In this document: positions 1 to 6,504 of the stretch, one piece after another | How positions within the stretch are numbered: position 1 is the first letter of the stretch | Layout of the letters: the number at the start of each line of letters is the position of its first letter | From: Mycobacterium sp. 1274761.0 | GTDB taxonomy: Bacteria; Actinomycetota; Actinomycetes; Mycobacteriales; Mycobacteriaceae | DNA: 64,000 nucleotides | Direction of reading: 5' to 3' | Assembly: GCF_001668615.1 (NCBI RefSeq) | Contig: NZ_LZMC01000089.1 | Span: 35,011 to 99,010, forward strand | The notes under the pieces: generated by a model | The model's database searches: none | What the model saw: the letters and a program-made list of their open reading frames with translations, nothing else | Told to the model about the DNA's origin: nothing | Program-made: the position numbers and the translations under genes

Positions 1-180
1 GGTATTGAACCGGTCGCCGTAGATGGGGCGGCCGGTCGCGGCGTTGGTGACAAACGACACCAGACCAGAGCAGTCCGTTCCTGCGGCCGAATCTCCGCCG
101 GAGATGTAGGGCGTGCCGGACAGCTGCTGGACGAGCGTAAGCAGCGATGCGGTAGCGACAGCAAACATGGCGTCGGACAC
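1..180 (-). CDS. NlpC/P60-like (C40) peptidase, N-terminal part, runs off the left edge
   Basis: The reading frame opens at a GTG (180) and continues past position 1, so only about 60 N-terminal residues are visible. They include a GTPYISGGDS stretch followed by GTDCSGLVSF. DCSGL is the catalytic-cysteine motif of NlpC/P60 peptidoglycan hydrolases. No classical signal peptide is visible from this start. The frame stays open further upstream, but that stretch crosses a palindrome (195-207) and lacks a ribosome site, so GTG 180 is preferred. The likely role is cleavage of peptidoglycan stem peptides. The His and third catalytic residue lie outside the window. Confidence 0.65.
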   Translation of the reverse strand, partial: MSDAMFAVATASLLTLVQQLSGTPYISGGDSAAGTDCSGLVSFVTNAATGRPIYGDRFNT

Positions 181-549
181 TAACAGAGCTGCAATTTGGG
201 TCCCAAAATCTGTGACACCCTTCACTACTCCGCACTGCAGTGGTCTGATTCACTTCAGTAATCATTCGAACAATGCTGTGCTGCAAGCAATTCCGGCGTA
301 CCCAAAAAGGGCGCCTGTCGAATCAGATCTGCGCTAAAGCATTGCACTGCAGTAATTTTCGACCATAGACCCCGGTGCTGAACCAATTTGACCCCGAACG
401 CCCCGACCGGCCCATCACATCGCCGGGGCAAACCAGACCAACAACCGCAGCTTTAGCAAAGAAAACGCCCTGACCACCGACAAGCAGCCGGGTAGGTGCC
501 TATCTCCTCGCGCAGCCGTATGGCTGCATGACGTGAAAGAATCCGCGCG
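181..549. other. Intergenic region with repeated CACTGCAGT(G) palindromes
   Basis: This stretch lies between the C40 fragment and the ArsR gene, and I see no convincing gene in it. It contains the perfect 10-bp palindrome CACTGCAGTG at 233-242 and a near copy, GCACTGCAGTA, at 344-354. It also contains TTTGGG-T-CCCAAA at 195-207. The base composition is less GC-rich than the surrounding genes. The repeats could be regulator binding sites for either flanking gene, but no regulator can be assigned. Confidence 0.4.
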
Positions 550-834
550 ATGGACAACGTGTTCAAGGCGCTGGCCGACCCGAGCCGGCGCCGCCTCCTC
601 GACAGCCTCAATGAGCGCAACGGCCAGAGCCTTCGCGAGCTCTGTTCGACGCTGACGATGGCGCGCCAGTCGGTCGCCAAACACCTGGCGGTGCTCGAGG
701 CGGCCGAGCTGGTGATCACCGAGCGGCGGGGCAGAGAAAAGCTGCATTTTCTCAACGCCGAGCCGATCAGGGTCATCGCCGAGCACTGGATCAAGCGGTA
801 CGACCGGGCGCGAATCTCAGCCGTGGGCCAGTAA
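550..834 (+). CDS. ArsR-family winged-helix transcriptional regulator
   Basis: A 94-residue protein with the compact winged-helix of ArsR-family repressors. It starts MDNVFKALADPSRRRLLD. The recognition-helix region is near residues 35-52 (MARQSVAKHLAVLE) and a wing follows around ERRGREKL. No Cys-rich metal-binding motif is visible, so it resembles the non-metal ArsR subgroup found next to SRPBCC or hydrolase genes. The frame overlaps the 3' end of the convergent phosphodiesterase gene by 18 nt. Its target and inducer are unknown. Confidence 0.85.
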   Translation: MDNVFKALADPSRRRLLDSLNERNGQSLRELCSTLTMARQSVAKHLAVLEAAELVITERRGREKLHFLNAEPIRVIAEHWIKRYDRARISAVGQ

Positions 835-1902
835 CAGAGGTATGCGCTGCTCGGCATCCGTGAGCGAGCCGTGGTGGCCGACCAACGACGACAACACGGG
901 CTCCACGGTGCGCCGCACCATCGTTGCGGAGTCGCGGGCCGCCGCGACCACATCACCGATACGCGGCAGGACAGCGTCGCCGACCGGTCCACCGAACCAC
1001 CCCGCCGCAACGGCCTCGTCGCGGGAGACCACCCACGCGCGGTCGGCGAGCGTCTCCCGCCACGCGGCGAGCACCGACTCGGCGGCGCCGTCGTCGACGT
1101 AGACGTGCCGCGCCCGCGGCTCCCCGCCGATGGCCGCCACGCCGTCGAGCAGATCGGCACTGTCATCGATGTCGACCGCGTTGTCGTCGACGGCCACCAT
1201 GCCGTGGTCCGCCACCACCGCCAACAGCCCGCCGGGCGGAAGGCCCTCGACGATGGACTCGACCAGTCGGTCCACCTCGCGCAGTTGCATGCGCCACGCC
1301 GCAGAACCGGGACCGTAGAGATGGCCCATCAGATCCACCTCGCCGTGGTAGCCGTAGCAGAAGCCACCGTCGGCGACAGCGGTATGCACGCCGGCTGCCA
1401 AATCACCGAGTGCCAGCACCCCGACATATCGACCACCCCGCAGCACCGCACGGGTGAGACCCGAGCCGGTGAACTCGGCGCCAGATACGACGCTCACCGC
1501 GACCCCCGCGGCGGCCGCCCGTTCAAAGGTCGTCGGCAGCGGCTGTACCTGCTCGGGCGGTGCGGCGTCGCGAAGGTCACCGCCGCGCGGGTGCGGGCGC
1601 CACCGCAGCGGATTGATCAACCCGACACCGGGCAGCCGGAACGACAACCCGACAAGCCCGTGTTCACCCGAGCGGCACCCGGTGCCGACGGCGGCCAGTC
1701 CGGCCACCGTCGTCGACGGGAAGCCCGCCTGCAGCGTCCGGCCCCGCAGCGCCGCCATCACCGGCGCGTCGTCGGCATATGCGTCGAGCAAGTCGGCACC
1801 CAGTCCGTCGACCAGCAGCACACAGGCACCGCGGACCTCGGCGGCGACGTCGATCCTGCGGTCGAACTCGGCGACCCCCATTGCGGCTAGTACGGACGGC
1901 AC
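817..1902 (-). CDS. Alkaline-phosphatase-superfamily type I phosphodiesterase/nucleotide pyrophosphatase
   Basis: A 361-residue protein of the alkaline phosphatase superfamily. It has a metal-binding DGLG (residues 32-35), the FPSTT nucleophile motif (61-65), a GYHGEVDLMGH metal-ligand segment in the middle, ADHGM, and GHHGS near the C terminus. These are the two-zinc site ligands and Thr nucleophile of type I phosphodiesterases. The predicted reaction is phosphodiester or phosphate-ester hydrolysis; the substrate is unknown. The GTG start (1902) has a poor context. Upstream codons from an ATG at 1951 read MVDLPQPDPRAA, like the N terminus expected for this family, but in another frame (see findings). 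The gene diverges from the VanY-type gene at 1977. Confidence 0.8.
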   Translation of the reverse strand: MPSVLAAMGVAEFDRRIDVAAEVRGACVLLVDGLGADLLDAYADDAPVMAALRGRTLQAGFPSTTVAGLAAVGTGCRSGEHGLVGLSFRLPGVGLINPLRWRPHPRGGDLRDAAPPEQVQPLPTTFERAAAAGVAVSVVSGAEFTGSGLTRAVLRGGRYVGVLALGDLAAGVHTAVADGGFCYGYHGEVDLMGHLYGPGSAAWRMQLREVDRLVESIVEGLPPGGLLAVVADHGMVAVDDNAVDIDDSADLLDGVAAIGGEPRARHVYVDDGAAESVLAAWRETLADRAWVVSRDEAVAAGWFGGPVGDAVLPRIGDVVAAARDSATMVRRTVEPVLSSLVGHHGSLTDAEQRIPLLLAHG

Positions 1903-1963
1903 GACGTCCGCAGATGGCGGCGCGCGGGTCCGGCTGCGGCAGGTCCACCATGCGAGCCTGCCA

Positions 1964-1969
1964 TATTCT
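1964..1969 (+). promoter_or_regulatory. -10 box (TATTCT) for a leaderless start at 1977
   Basis: TATTCT matches the mycobacterial TANNNT -10 consensus and is followed by exactly 7 nt before ATG 1977. No Shine-Dalgarno sequence is present, so a leaderless transcript is likely. Confidence 0.55.
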
Positions 1970-1976
1970 TTGCGCT

Positions 1977-2531
1977 ATGCCGCTGCGGATGACGTTGGTT
2001 GCGGGCATCGGCGTGGCCATGCTCTCGGTGGCCTGCGCCACAGCGCACGCGACCCCTGACGGCGAGACGTTCTCCATCGGGTCCGCCGCCACCGACACGA
2101 TCGGCGGATACCTGCCCGATGGTCACACCCTGTCGCCGTTCGAGACGACGAACCCGGTCATCACCTGGCTGGATCCGCCGTTGCTGGCCGCTATCCAGGC
2201 CGCCGCCCGTGAGGCCAAGGACGACGGAATCGACATGCAGATCACGTCCGGGTGGCGGACCAAGGGGTTTCAGAAGCGGCTGTTCGACGACGGCGTGCGC
2301 ACGTATGGAAGCCCGGAAGCCGCAGCGCAATTCGTCGCCTCACCCGAGATTTCGCAGCACGTCGTCGGCAAGGCCGTCGACGTGGGACCCGTGCAGGCCG
2401 ATACGTGGTTGATCCGCAACGGATCTCGGTTCGGGCTGTGTCAGATCTATGCCAACGAGGTCTGGCATTTCGAGCTCGCCGCCGACAAGGACGGCACCTG
2501 CCCGCCGTTGAAGCCGAATGCGGCGGGGTAA
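1977..2531 (+). CDS. Exported D-alanyl-D-alanine carboxypeptidase, VanY/M15 family
   Basis: A 184-residue protein beginning with a secretion signal (hydrophobic to about residue 23, ending in ATAHA). The M15B zinc peptidase core follows: SGWRTKGFQKRLF, SQHVVGKAVDVG (His128 and Asp135 as zinc ligands) and NEVWHFEL (His164 as third ligand, Glu161 as catalytic base). It probably trims the terminal D-Ala of peptidoglycan stem peptides outside the membrane. ATG 1977 was chosen because it gives a clean signal peptide and sits 7 nt after a TATTCT box; the frame is open further upstream without such features. It converges with the hydrolase gene ending at 2533. Confidence 0.88.
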   Translation: MPLRMTLVAGIGVAMLSVACATAHATPDGETFSIGSAATDTIGGYLPDGHTLSPFETTNPVITWLDPPLLAAIQAAAREAKDDGIDMQITSGWRTKGFQKRLFDDGVRTYGSPEAAAQFVASPEISQHVVGKAVDVGPVQADTWLIRNGSRFGLCQIYANEVWHFELAADKDGTCPPLKPNAAG

Positions 2532-2532
2532 G

Positions 2533-3198
2533 TCAGCGCGACACGGCTGCGATGCGGGCCGCCACATCCTTGGCCACCGCGAGGGTGCCTGGATCGTCGG
2601 CGGCGTGATACCGGTCGGCTGCAGAGTCGTAACGGGCGCCTGCGATAGAGCCGTGATCGGCGTCGAGTTCGACGACCTCGACGGGCCAGCCGTGGCGTTC
2701 GAGTTCTGCGCCGAACTGCCTGCTGGCCGACAACGGAACGACGTCGTCGCCGATTCCGTGCAGCAGCGAGAAGAATGACCGCCGATCGGTGTTGCCCAGC
2801 TCGGCGGCCGGGGAGCGCCCGGAGATCGGGTCGGTTGCCATGAACGCGCCCGCCAGGCAGACCGTATGACGCAGAAAGACATCATGGCGCTCGGCCTGAA
2901 CCGTCAGGCCCGCTGCCGCGAGACCACCCATCGACCAGCCGACCAACGTGAGTCCCTCACTCGTGCGCTGCTGCGCGAAGCGCAGCGACTGCAGTAAATC
3001 GTCGCGACCCCCGTCGGCCGCATGAGCGTTCCAGTCGGCGGCGATGACCGACAGCCCATGCTCTGCGACAAACTGCGCGAGCGGCCGGATCGCGGTGCGC
3101 GAGTCGGTTTGCATGCCGTGCCAGATCAGCACGGTGGGTTGCGTCGGGTCACCGAGAAGGTCGGCCCGCCGGCCCGGGGCGTACTCGACGGTCTGCAT
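2533..3198 (-). CDS. Alpha/beta hydrolase (dienelactone-hydrolase/esterase-like)
   Basis: A 221-residue cytosolic alpha/beta hydrolase. The sequence shows an oxyanion-hole HGMQ near residue 27, the nucleophile elbow GWSMGG with Ser89, an acidic residue in GIGDDVVP (Asp151/152) and the catalytic His182 in DADHGS. All three members of a Ser-Asp-His triad are therefore present. The substrate cannot be deduced. The ATG (3198) is preceded by TAGCCT at 3205-3210 with a 6-nt gap, consistent with leaderless expression. It diverges from the malic enzyme gene. Confidence 0.82.
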   Translation of the reverse strand: MQTVEYAPGRRADLLGDPTQPTVLIWHGMQTDSRTAIRPLAQFVAEHGLSVIAADWNAHAADGGRDDLLQSLRFAQQRTSEGLTLVGWSMGGLAAAGLTVQAERHDVFLRHTVCLAGAFMATDPISGRSPAAELGNTDRRSFFSLLHGIGDDVVPLSASRQFGAELERHGWPVEVVELDADHGSIAGARYDSAADRYHAADDPGTLAVAKDVAARIAAVSR

Positions 3199-3204
3199 CC
3201 CTCG

Positions 3205-3210
3205 AGGCTA
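3205..3210 (-). promoter_or_regulatory. -10 box (TAGCCT) for the hydrolase gene
   Basis: On the minus strand TAGCCT is followed by 6 nt and then ATG 3198, giving a leaderless promoter arrangement. Confidence 0.45.
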
Positions 3211-3220
3211 TCTCTTGCCC

Positions 3221-3240
3221 GTCTCTCGCTGTCTCTCGCT
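3221..3240. repeat. Perfect 10-bp tandem direct repeat between divergent promoters
   Basis: GTCTCTCGCT occurs twice back to back. It lies between the -10 of the hydrolase gene and a TAGCGT box (3260-3265) upstream of malic enzyme, so it could be a regulator site or a simple local duplication. Confidence 0.5.
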
Positions 3241-3299
3241 GTATTCTGCCGTTCCCCGCTAGCGTGTGAGGCAGGCAATCGGCAGGAGGGGGCGGCCCA

Positions 3300-4955
3300 A
3301 TGCCCGCATCGGGTGGCGAACTGACGGGGCAAGCGAAGCTGTTCGACGCGCTGACCACCAAGGGCACCGCGTTCACCCACGACGAGCGTCTCAAGTACGG
3401 CCTGTTGGGCCTGCTGCCCACCGCGGAGAAGACGCTCGACCAACAGAGCGACCACTGCTGGCACGAATTCTGCCGGCGCCGAGACGATCTCGACAAGCAC
3501 ATCTACCTGCGCTCGTTGCAGGACCGCAACGAGACCCTCTTTTACCGCGTGTTGCGGGATCACATCACCGAGACCATGCCGATCGTGTACACCCCCACTG
3601 TCGGACTGGCGTGTCAGCGGTTCAGCGAGATCTACCAACGCCCGCGCGGGCTTTTCGTGTCATATCCCGACCGCGACCGGCTGGCCGAGGTGATCGACAA
3701 CCGTCCCCACCGCAACCCGGCGGTGATCGTGGTGACCGACGGACAGCGCATTCTCGGCCTCGGCGATCAGGGCATCGGGGGCATGGGCATCCCGATCGGG
3801 AAGTTGTCGCTCTACACCCTCATCGGCGGCATCGACCCGGCCTGCACCCTGCCGATCGTGCTCGACGTCGGCACCGACAACGTCGAGCTCCTCGAGGATC
3901 CGCAGTACCTCGGCTGGCGACACCGGCGGATCAGCGACGACGAGTACTACTCCTTCATCGGCGATTTCGTATCGGCCGTTCAGGAGCAGTTGCCCGACGT
4001 GCTGCTGCAGTGGGAGGACTTCGCCACCGCGCACGCGTTGCCGATTCTGGAGCGCTATCGCGACAAGCTGCTGACGTTCAACGACGACATCCAGGGCACC
4101 GCCGCAGTGACGCTCGGCGCTCTACACGGCGCGTCGAACGTCGCGGGCCGTCCGCTGTCACAGCAGCAGGTCTTGATGCTGGGGGCCGGGTCTGCGGGCA
4201 TCGGCGTGCTGGACATGGTGAAGCGCGAGATGATCGCCCAAGGATTGTCCGAAGCCGACGCGTTGGCACGGATCTGGGTCGTCGACGTCAACGGCCTGCT
4301 CACCGACGACCGCACTGACCTGACGAGAGGCCAACGACAGTTCGCGCAGCCGGTGGACCGCGTAGCGGGCTGGGACCTGTCTGGCCCCGCCCAGCTTGCC
4401 GACGTCGTCCACCACGAGGACATCGGGATCCTGCTGGGACTGTCCACCGCGGCGGGGGCCTTCACCGAACCGATCGTGCGGGAGATGGCGGGAAAAACCG
4501 AGCGGCCCATCATCTTTCCGCTGTCCAACCCGACCAGCCGCGCCGAGGCACACCCGGCCGAGCTGGACCACTGGACCGATGGGCGCGCATTGATCGCCAC
4601 CGGCTCGCCGTTCGCGCCTCTGCAGCGCGGCGGCCAGGCGCGGCCTATCGCCCAGTGCAACAACGTGTACATCTTCCCGGCCATGGGGCTTGCGGTGACT
4701 GCGGCCCAAGCTACCCGCGTCACAGACGAGATGATGCGGGTGGCCGCGGCCACGCTCGGTGAGGCATCGCCTGCCCTTTCCGATCCTGTTGCGCCGCTGC
4801 TGCCTTCGTGGTCTGAGGTTTCCGACGTGGCGTGGCGCATCGCCCATGCCGTGGGGCGCCAGGCCATCGCCGAAGGCATCGCACCGGTGCGCAGCGACGA
4901 CGAATTGGCCCAACGCATCGCCGACGTGCACTGGACCCCCGAGTACCGCGGCTGA
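3300..4955 (+). CDS. mez: NAD(P)-dependent malic enzyme (malate dehydrogenase, oxaloacetate-decarboxylating)
   Basis: A 551-residue protein of the long malic enzyme family. It oxidatively decarboxylates malate to pyruvate and CO2, producing NAD(P)H, in the cytosol at the TCA/gluconeogenesis node. Visible hallmarks are the malate-site segment IVYTPTVG near residues 97-104, the GDGQRILGLGDQG-type region around residue 140 (here TDGQRILGLGDQGIGGMGIP), FNDDIQGTAAVTL, and the Rossmann motif LGAGSAGIG near 295. The ATG is preceded by GGCAGGAGGGGG, a strong ribosome site, and a TAGCGT -10 box lies at 3260-3265. Length and motifs match the SfcA/Mez family. In glyoxylate-shunt metabolism it complements AceA2, encoded 2 kb downstream. 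Confidence 0.93.
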   Translation: MPASGGELTGQAKLFDALTTKGTAFTHDERLKYGLLGLLPTAEKTLDQQSDHCWHEFCRRRDDLDKHIYLRSLQDRNETLFYRVLRDHITETMPIVYTPTVGLACQRFSEIYQRPRGLFVSYPDRDRLAEVIDNRPHRNPAVIVVTDGQRILGLGDQGIGGMGIPIGKLSLYTLIGGIDPACTLPIVLDVGTDNVELLEDPQYLGWRHRRISDDEYYSFIGDFVSAVQEQLPDVLLQWEDFATAHALPILERYRDKLLTFNDDIQGTAAVTLGALHGASNVAGRPLSQQQVLMLGAGSAGIGVLDMVKREMIAQGLSEADALARIWVVDVNGLLTDDRTDLTRGQRQFAQPVDRVAGWDLSGPAQLADVVHHEDIGILLGLSTAAGAFTEPIVREMAGKTERPIIFPLSNPTSRAEAHPAELDHWTDGRALIATGSPFAPLQRGGQARPIAQCNNVYIFPAMGLAVTAAQATRVTDEMMRVAAATLGEASPALSDPVAPLLPSWSEVSDVAWRIAHAVGRQAIAEGIAPVRSDDELAQRIADVHWTPEYRG

Positions 4956-4963
4956 GCCTCTCG

Positions 4964-5716
4964 TTATCTCGGCCGGCGGTACTGTTGCACGAACCGCCGC
5001 AGTATGGTTGGCGGATGCACGATATGACGTTGGCGGGCAGCCTTTTTCAGGGCCTCAGCGGACTCGGGTGCAAAGTAGCCATGGTTCTTGTAGACGTCGA
5101 TGCGGGTCAGGATCCCCGCTAGATCCAGCTCGGGATGGAACTGGGTCGCGTAGGTGTTGGAGCCGACACGGAACGCCTGGATAGGGCAATCGGGTGAGGA
5201 TGCCAGGCACACCGCGTCGGCCGGTAATGCGCTGGCCGCCTCGCGGTGGCCACCGAACGCGTCGAAAACCTCGGGCAGCTCGGCAAACAACGGGTCCTGC
5301 CGGCCCGCCGACGTCAACGTGATCGTCACTGCGGCCACCGGTTCGGGGTAACTGCGGTCAACGGTGGCCCCGATGACCGCGCCGAGCATCCCGACGCCGT
5401 AGCAACATCCGAGGAACGGGAAGTCGCGATCGACAATGCGATCGATTAACGCCAGCAACTCGCCCTCGACGCGCTGCTGCGTCGAACTCTTCGCTTCCTG
5501 TGGATCGCTGGCGTTGTAGGGGCCGCCGCCGAGGATGATGCCCGACCAGTCGTCGAGATCGATATCGCCTAACGGGCTGTGCGTCAATCGGATTCGCGGC
5601 ATCGCGGTCTCGTCGAGGCCGGCGAACCGCATCATCGCCTGGTACTCGTCGTCGGCAGCCGCGTCTTCTCCCCGAATGGAGAGCAACAGGAAGGGGAGAT
5701 CGGTGTCGGTCGGCAT
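4964..5716 (-). CDS. Class I glutamine amidotransferase-like protein
   Basis: A 250-residue protein with the class I glutamine amidotransferase fold, resembling stand-alone GMP-synthase-like GATase domains. Visible features are an ILGGGPYN oxyanion-strand segment near residue 61, the nucleophile motif GCCYGVG (Cys105 the probable nucleophile) and ATQFHPELD with the catalytic His. The domain releases ammonia from glutamine for an unidentified acceptor, and no synthetase partner is adjacent. ATG 5716 was preferred to an upstream in-frame start because GAGGACG precedes it. It begins 11 nt after the stop of the proline-rich membrane protein gene, suggesting co-transcription. Confidence 0.85.
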   Translation of the reverse strand: MPTDTDLPFLLLSIRGEDAAADDEYQAMMRFAGLDETAMPRIRLTHSPLGDIDLDDWSGIILGGGPYNASDPQEAKSSTQQRVEGELLALIDRIVDRDFPFLGCCYGVGMLGAVIGATVDRSYPEPVAAVTITLTSAGRQDPLFAELPEVFDAFGGHREAASALPADAVCLASSPDCPIQAFRVGSNTYATQFHPELDLAGILTRIDVYKNHGYFAPESAEALKKAARQRHIVHPPTILRRFVQQYRRPR

Positions 5717-5727
5717 GGTCGTCCTCG

Positions 5728-6435
5728 TCAACAGAAACCGAAGCACCCGCTACGGCGACTGCCTCCCTCTTTGTCGGGCGCGTCGCCGGGGATGTTGGAC
5801 TCGCTGCCGGCGACCGGTTTAGGGACGGGAGCGACGCTCATCGGCGCCCGGGTGACGTCGACCCTCGGCTTCTGTGTCGGGGACGAATCGATGTACCGCG
5901 GCGAGTATTGGCGTTGCGGCGCCGAGTTGGTGGGCCGGGACGACGCAGGCGGTGGTGGCGGCGAAGACGTCGGCGGCGGGGGAGTCGCGGCGCGTTTCGG
6001 AGCCGTACCCGCCGGGGGCGGCGACTTGCTCGGCGCAGGTGGTAGGACACTGGTCGGCACCTCGGTCGTCGACTGTTCGGCGGTGGTGGCCCGACTGCGG
6101 AAAACGAGCCAACCGCCCAGCGCCACGGCGACGACGATCCCCGCGACGAGCGCGCCCACCGTCGGCTTGGCTCGGTACCACGGCTGCTTGCGCACACGGG
6201 CCATGGCGAAGCCGTGACTGGGCAGGGCGTAGGCCGCCTCGGCAGCCGCGGGCGCAGGTGGCTCGGCGGGTTCGGGGGAGGTCTCGAAGTTGTCCACTGG
6301 GATGGGTTCGGTCGTCGGTTCCTCGAGGGCGCTGCCGGCCGGGCGCGCCGACGCAGTTACCAGCGACGTCAAGAGTGCCTGGTCGGCGGCGCGGCGAAGG
6401 GCGCGACGTTCCATCAGACGGCTCACACGCCCCAT
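5728..6435 (-). CDS. Single-pass membrane protein with proline-rich extracytoplasmic tail
   Basis: A 235-residue protein I do not recognise. The N-terminal ~90 residues are soluble and acidic/Pro-rich with basic flanks. A single transmembrane segment lies at about residues 92-112 and is followed by a Pro/Ser/Thr-rich tail (several PPPP runs) ending in a CFGFC motif. The topology suggests a cytoplasmic N terminus and a cell-wall-spanning tail. ATG 6435 is 6 nt from a TAGTCT box (6442-6447), so it is probably leaderless. It lies downstream of aceA2 and upstream of the amidotransferase gene on the same strand. Confidence 0.75.
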   Translation of the reverse strand: MGRVSRLMERRALRRAADQALLTSLVTASARPAGSALEEPTTEPIPVDNFETSPEPAEPPAPAAAEAAYALPSHGFAMARVRKQPWYRAKPTVGALVAGIVVAVALGGWLVFRSRATTAEQSTTEVPTSVLPPAPSKSPPPAGTAPKRAATPPPPTSSPPPPPASSRPTNSAPQRQYSPRYIDSSPTQKPRVDVTRAPMSVAPVPKPVAGSESNIPGDAPDKEGGSRRSGCFGFC

Positions 6436-6441
6436 ACAGGA

Positions 6442-6447
6442 AGACTA
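6442..6447 (-). promoter_or_regulatory. -10 box (TAGTCT) for the proline-rich membrane protein gene
   Basis: On the minus strand TAGTCT precedes ATG 6435 by 6 nt, and there is no Shine-Dalgarno sequence. Confidence 0.45.
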
Positions 6448-6504
6448 ACGGGCCGATGGAGATGCCACGTGCACCTGTTTGTGACCGATCATCACCGTGA
6501 GCGG

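Noticed and set aside
871..1890. Long plus-strand frame opposite the phosphodiesterase gene
   Set aside because: His/Arg/Gln-rich antisense translation with no domain; the minus strand carries all catalytic motifs of the phosphodiesterase.
3221..3240. Tandem 10-bp repeat as a possible CRISPR or VNTR seed
   Set aside because: Only two copies with no spacer; reported as a simple repeat in a promoter region.
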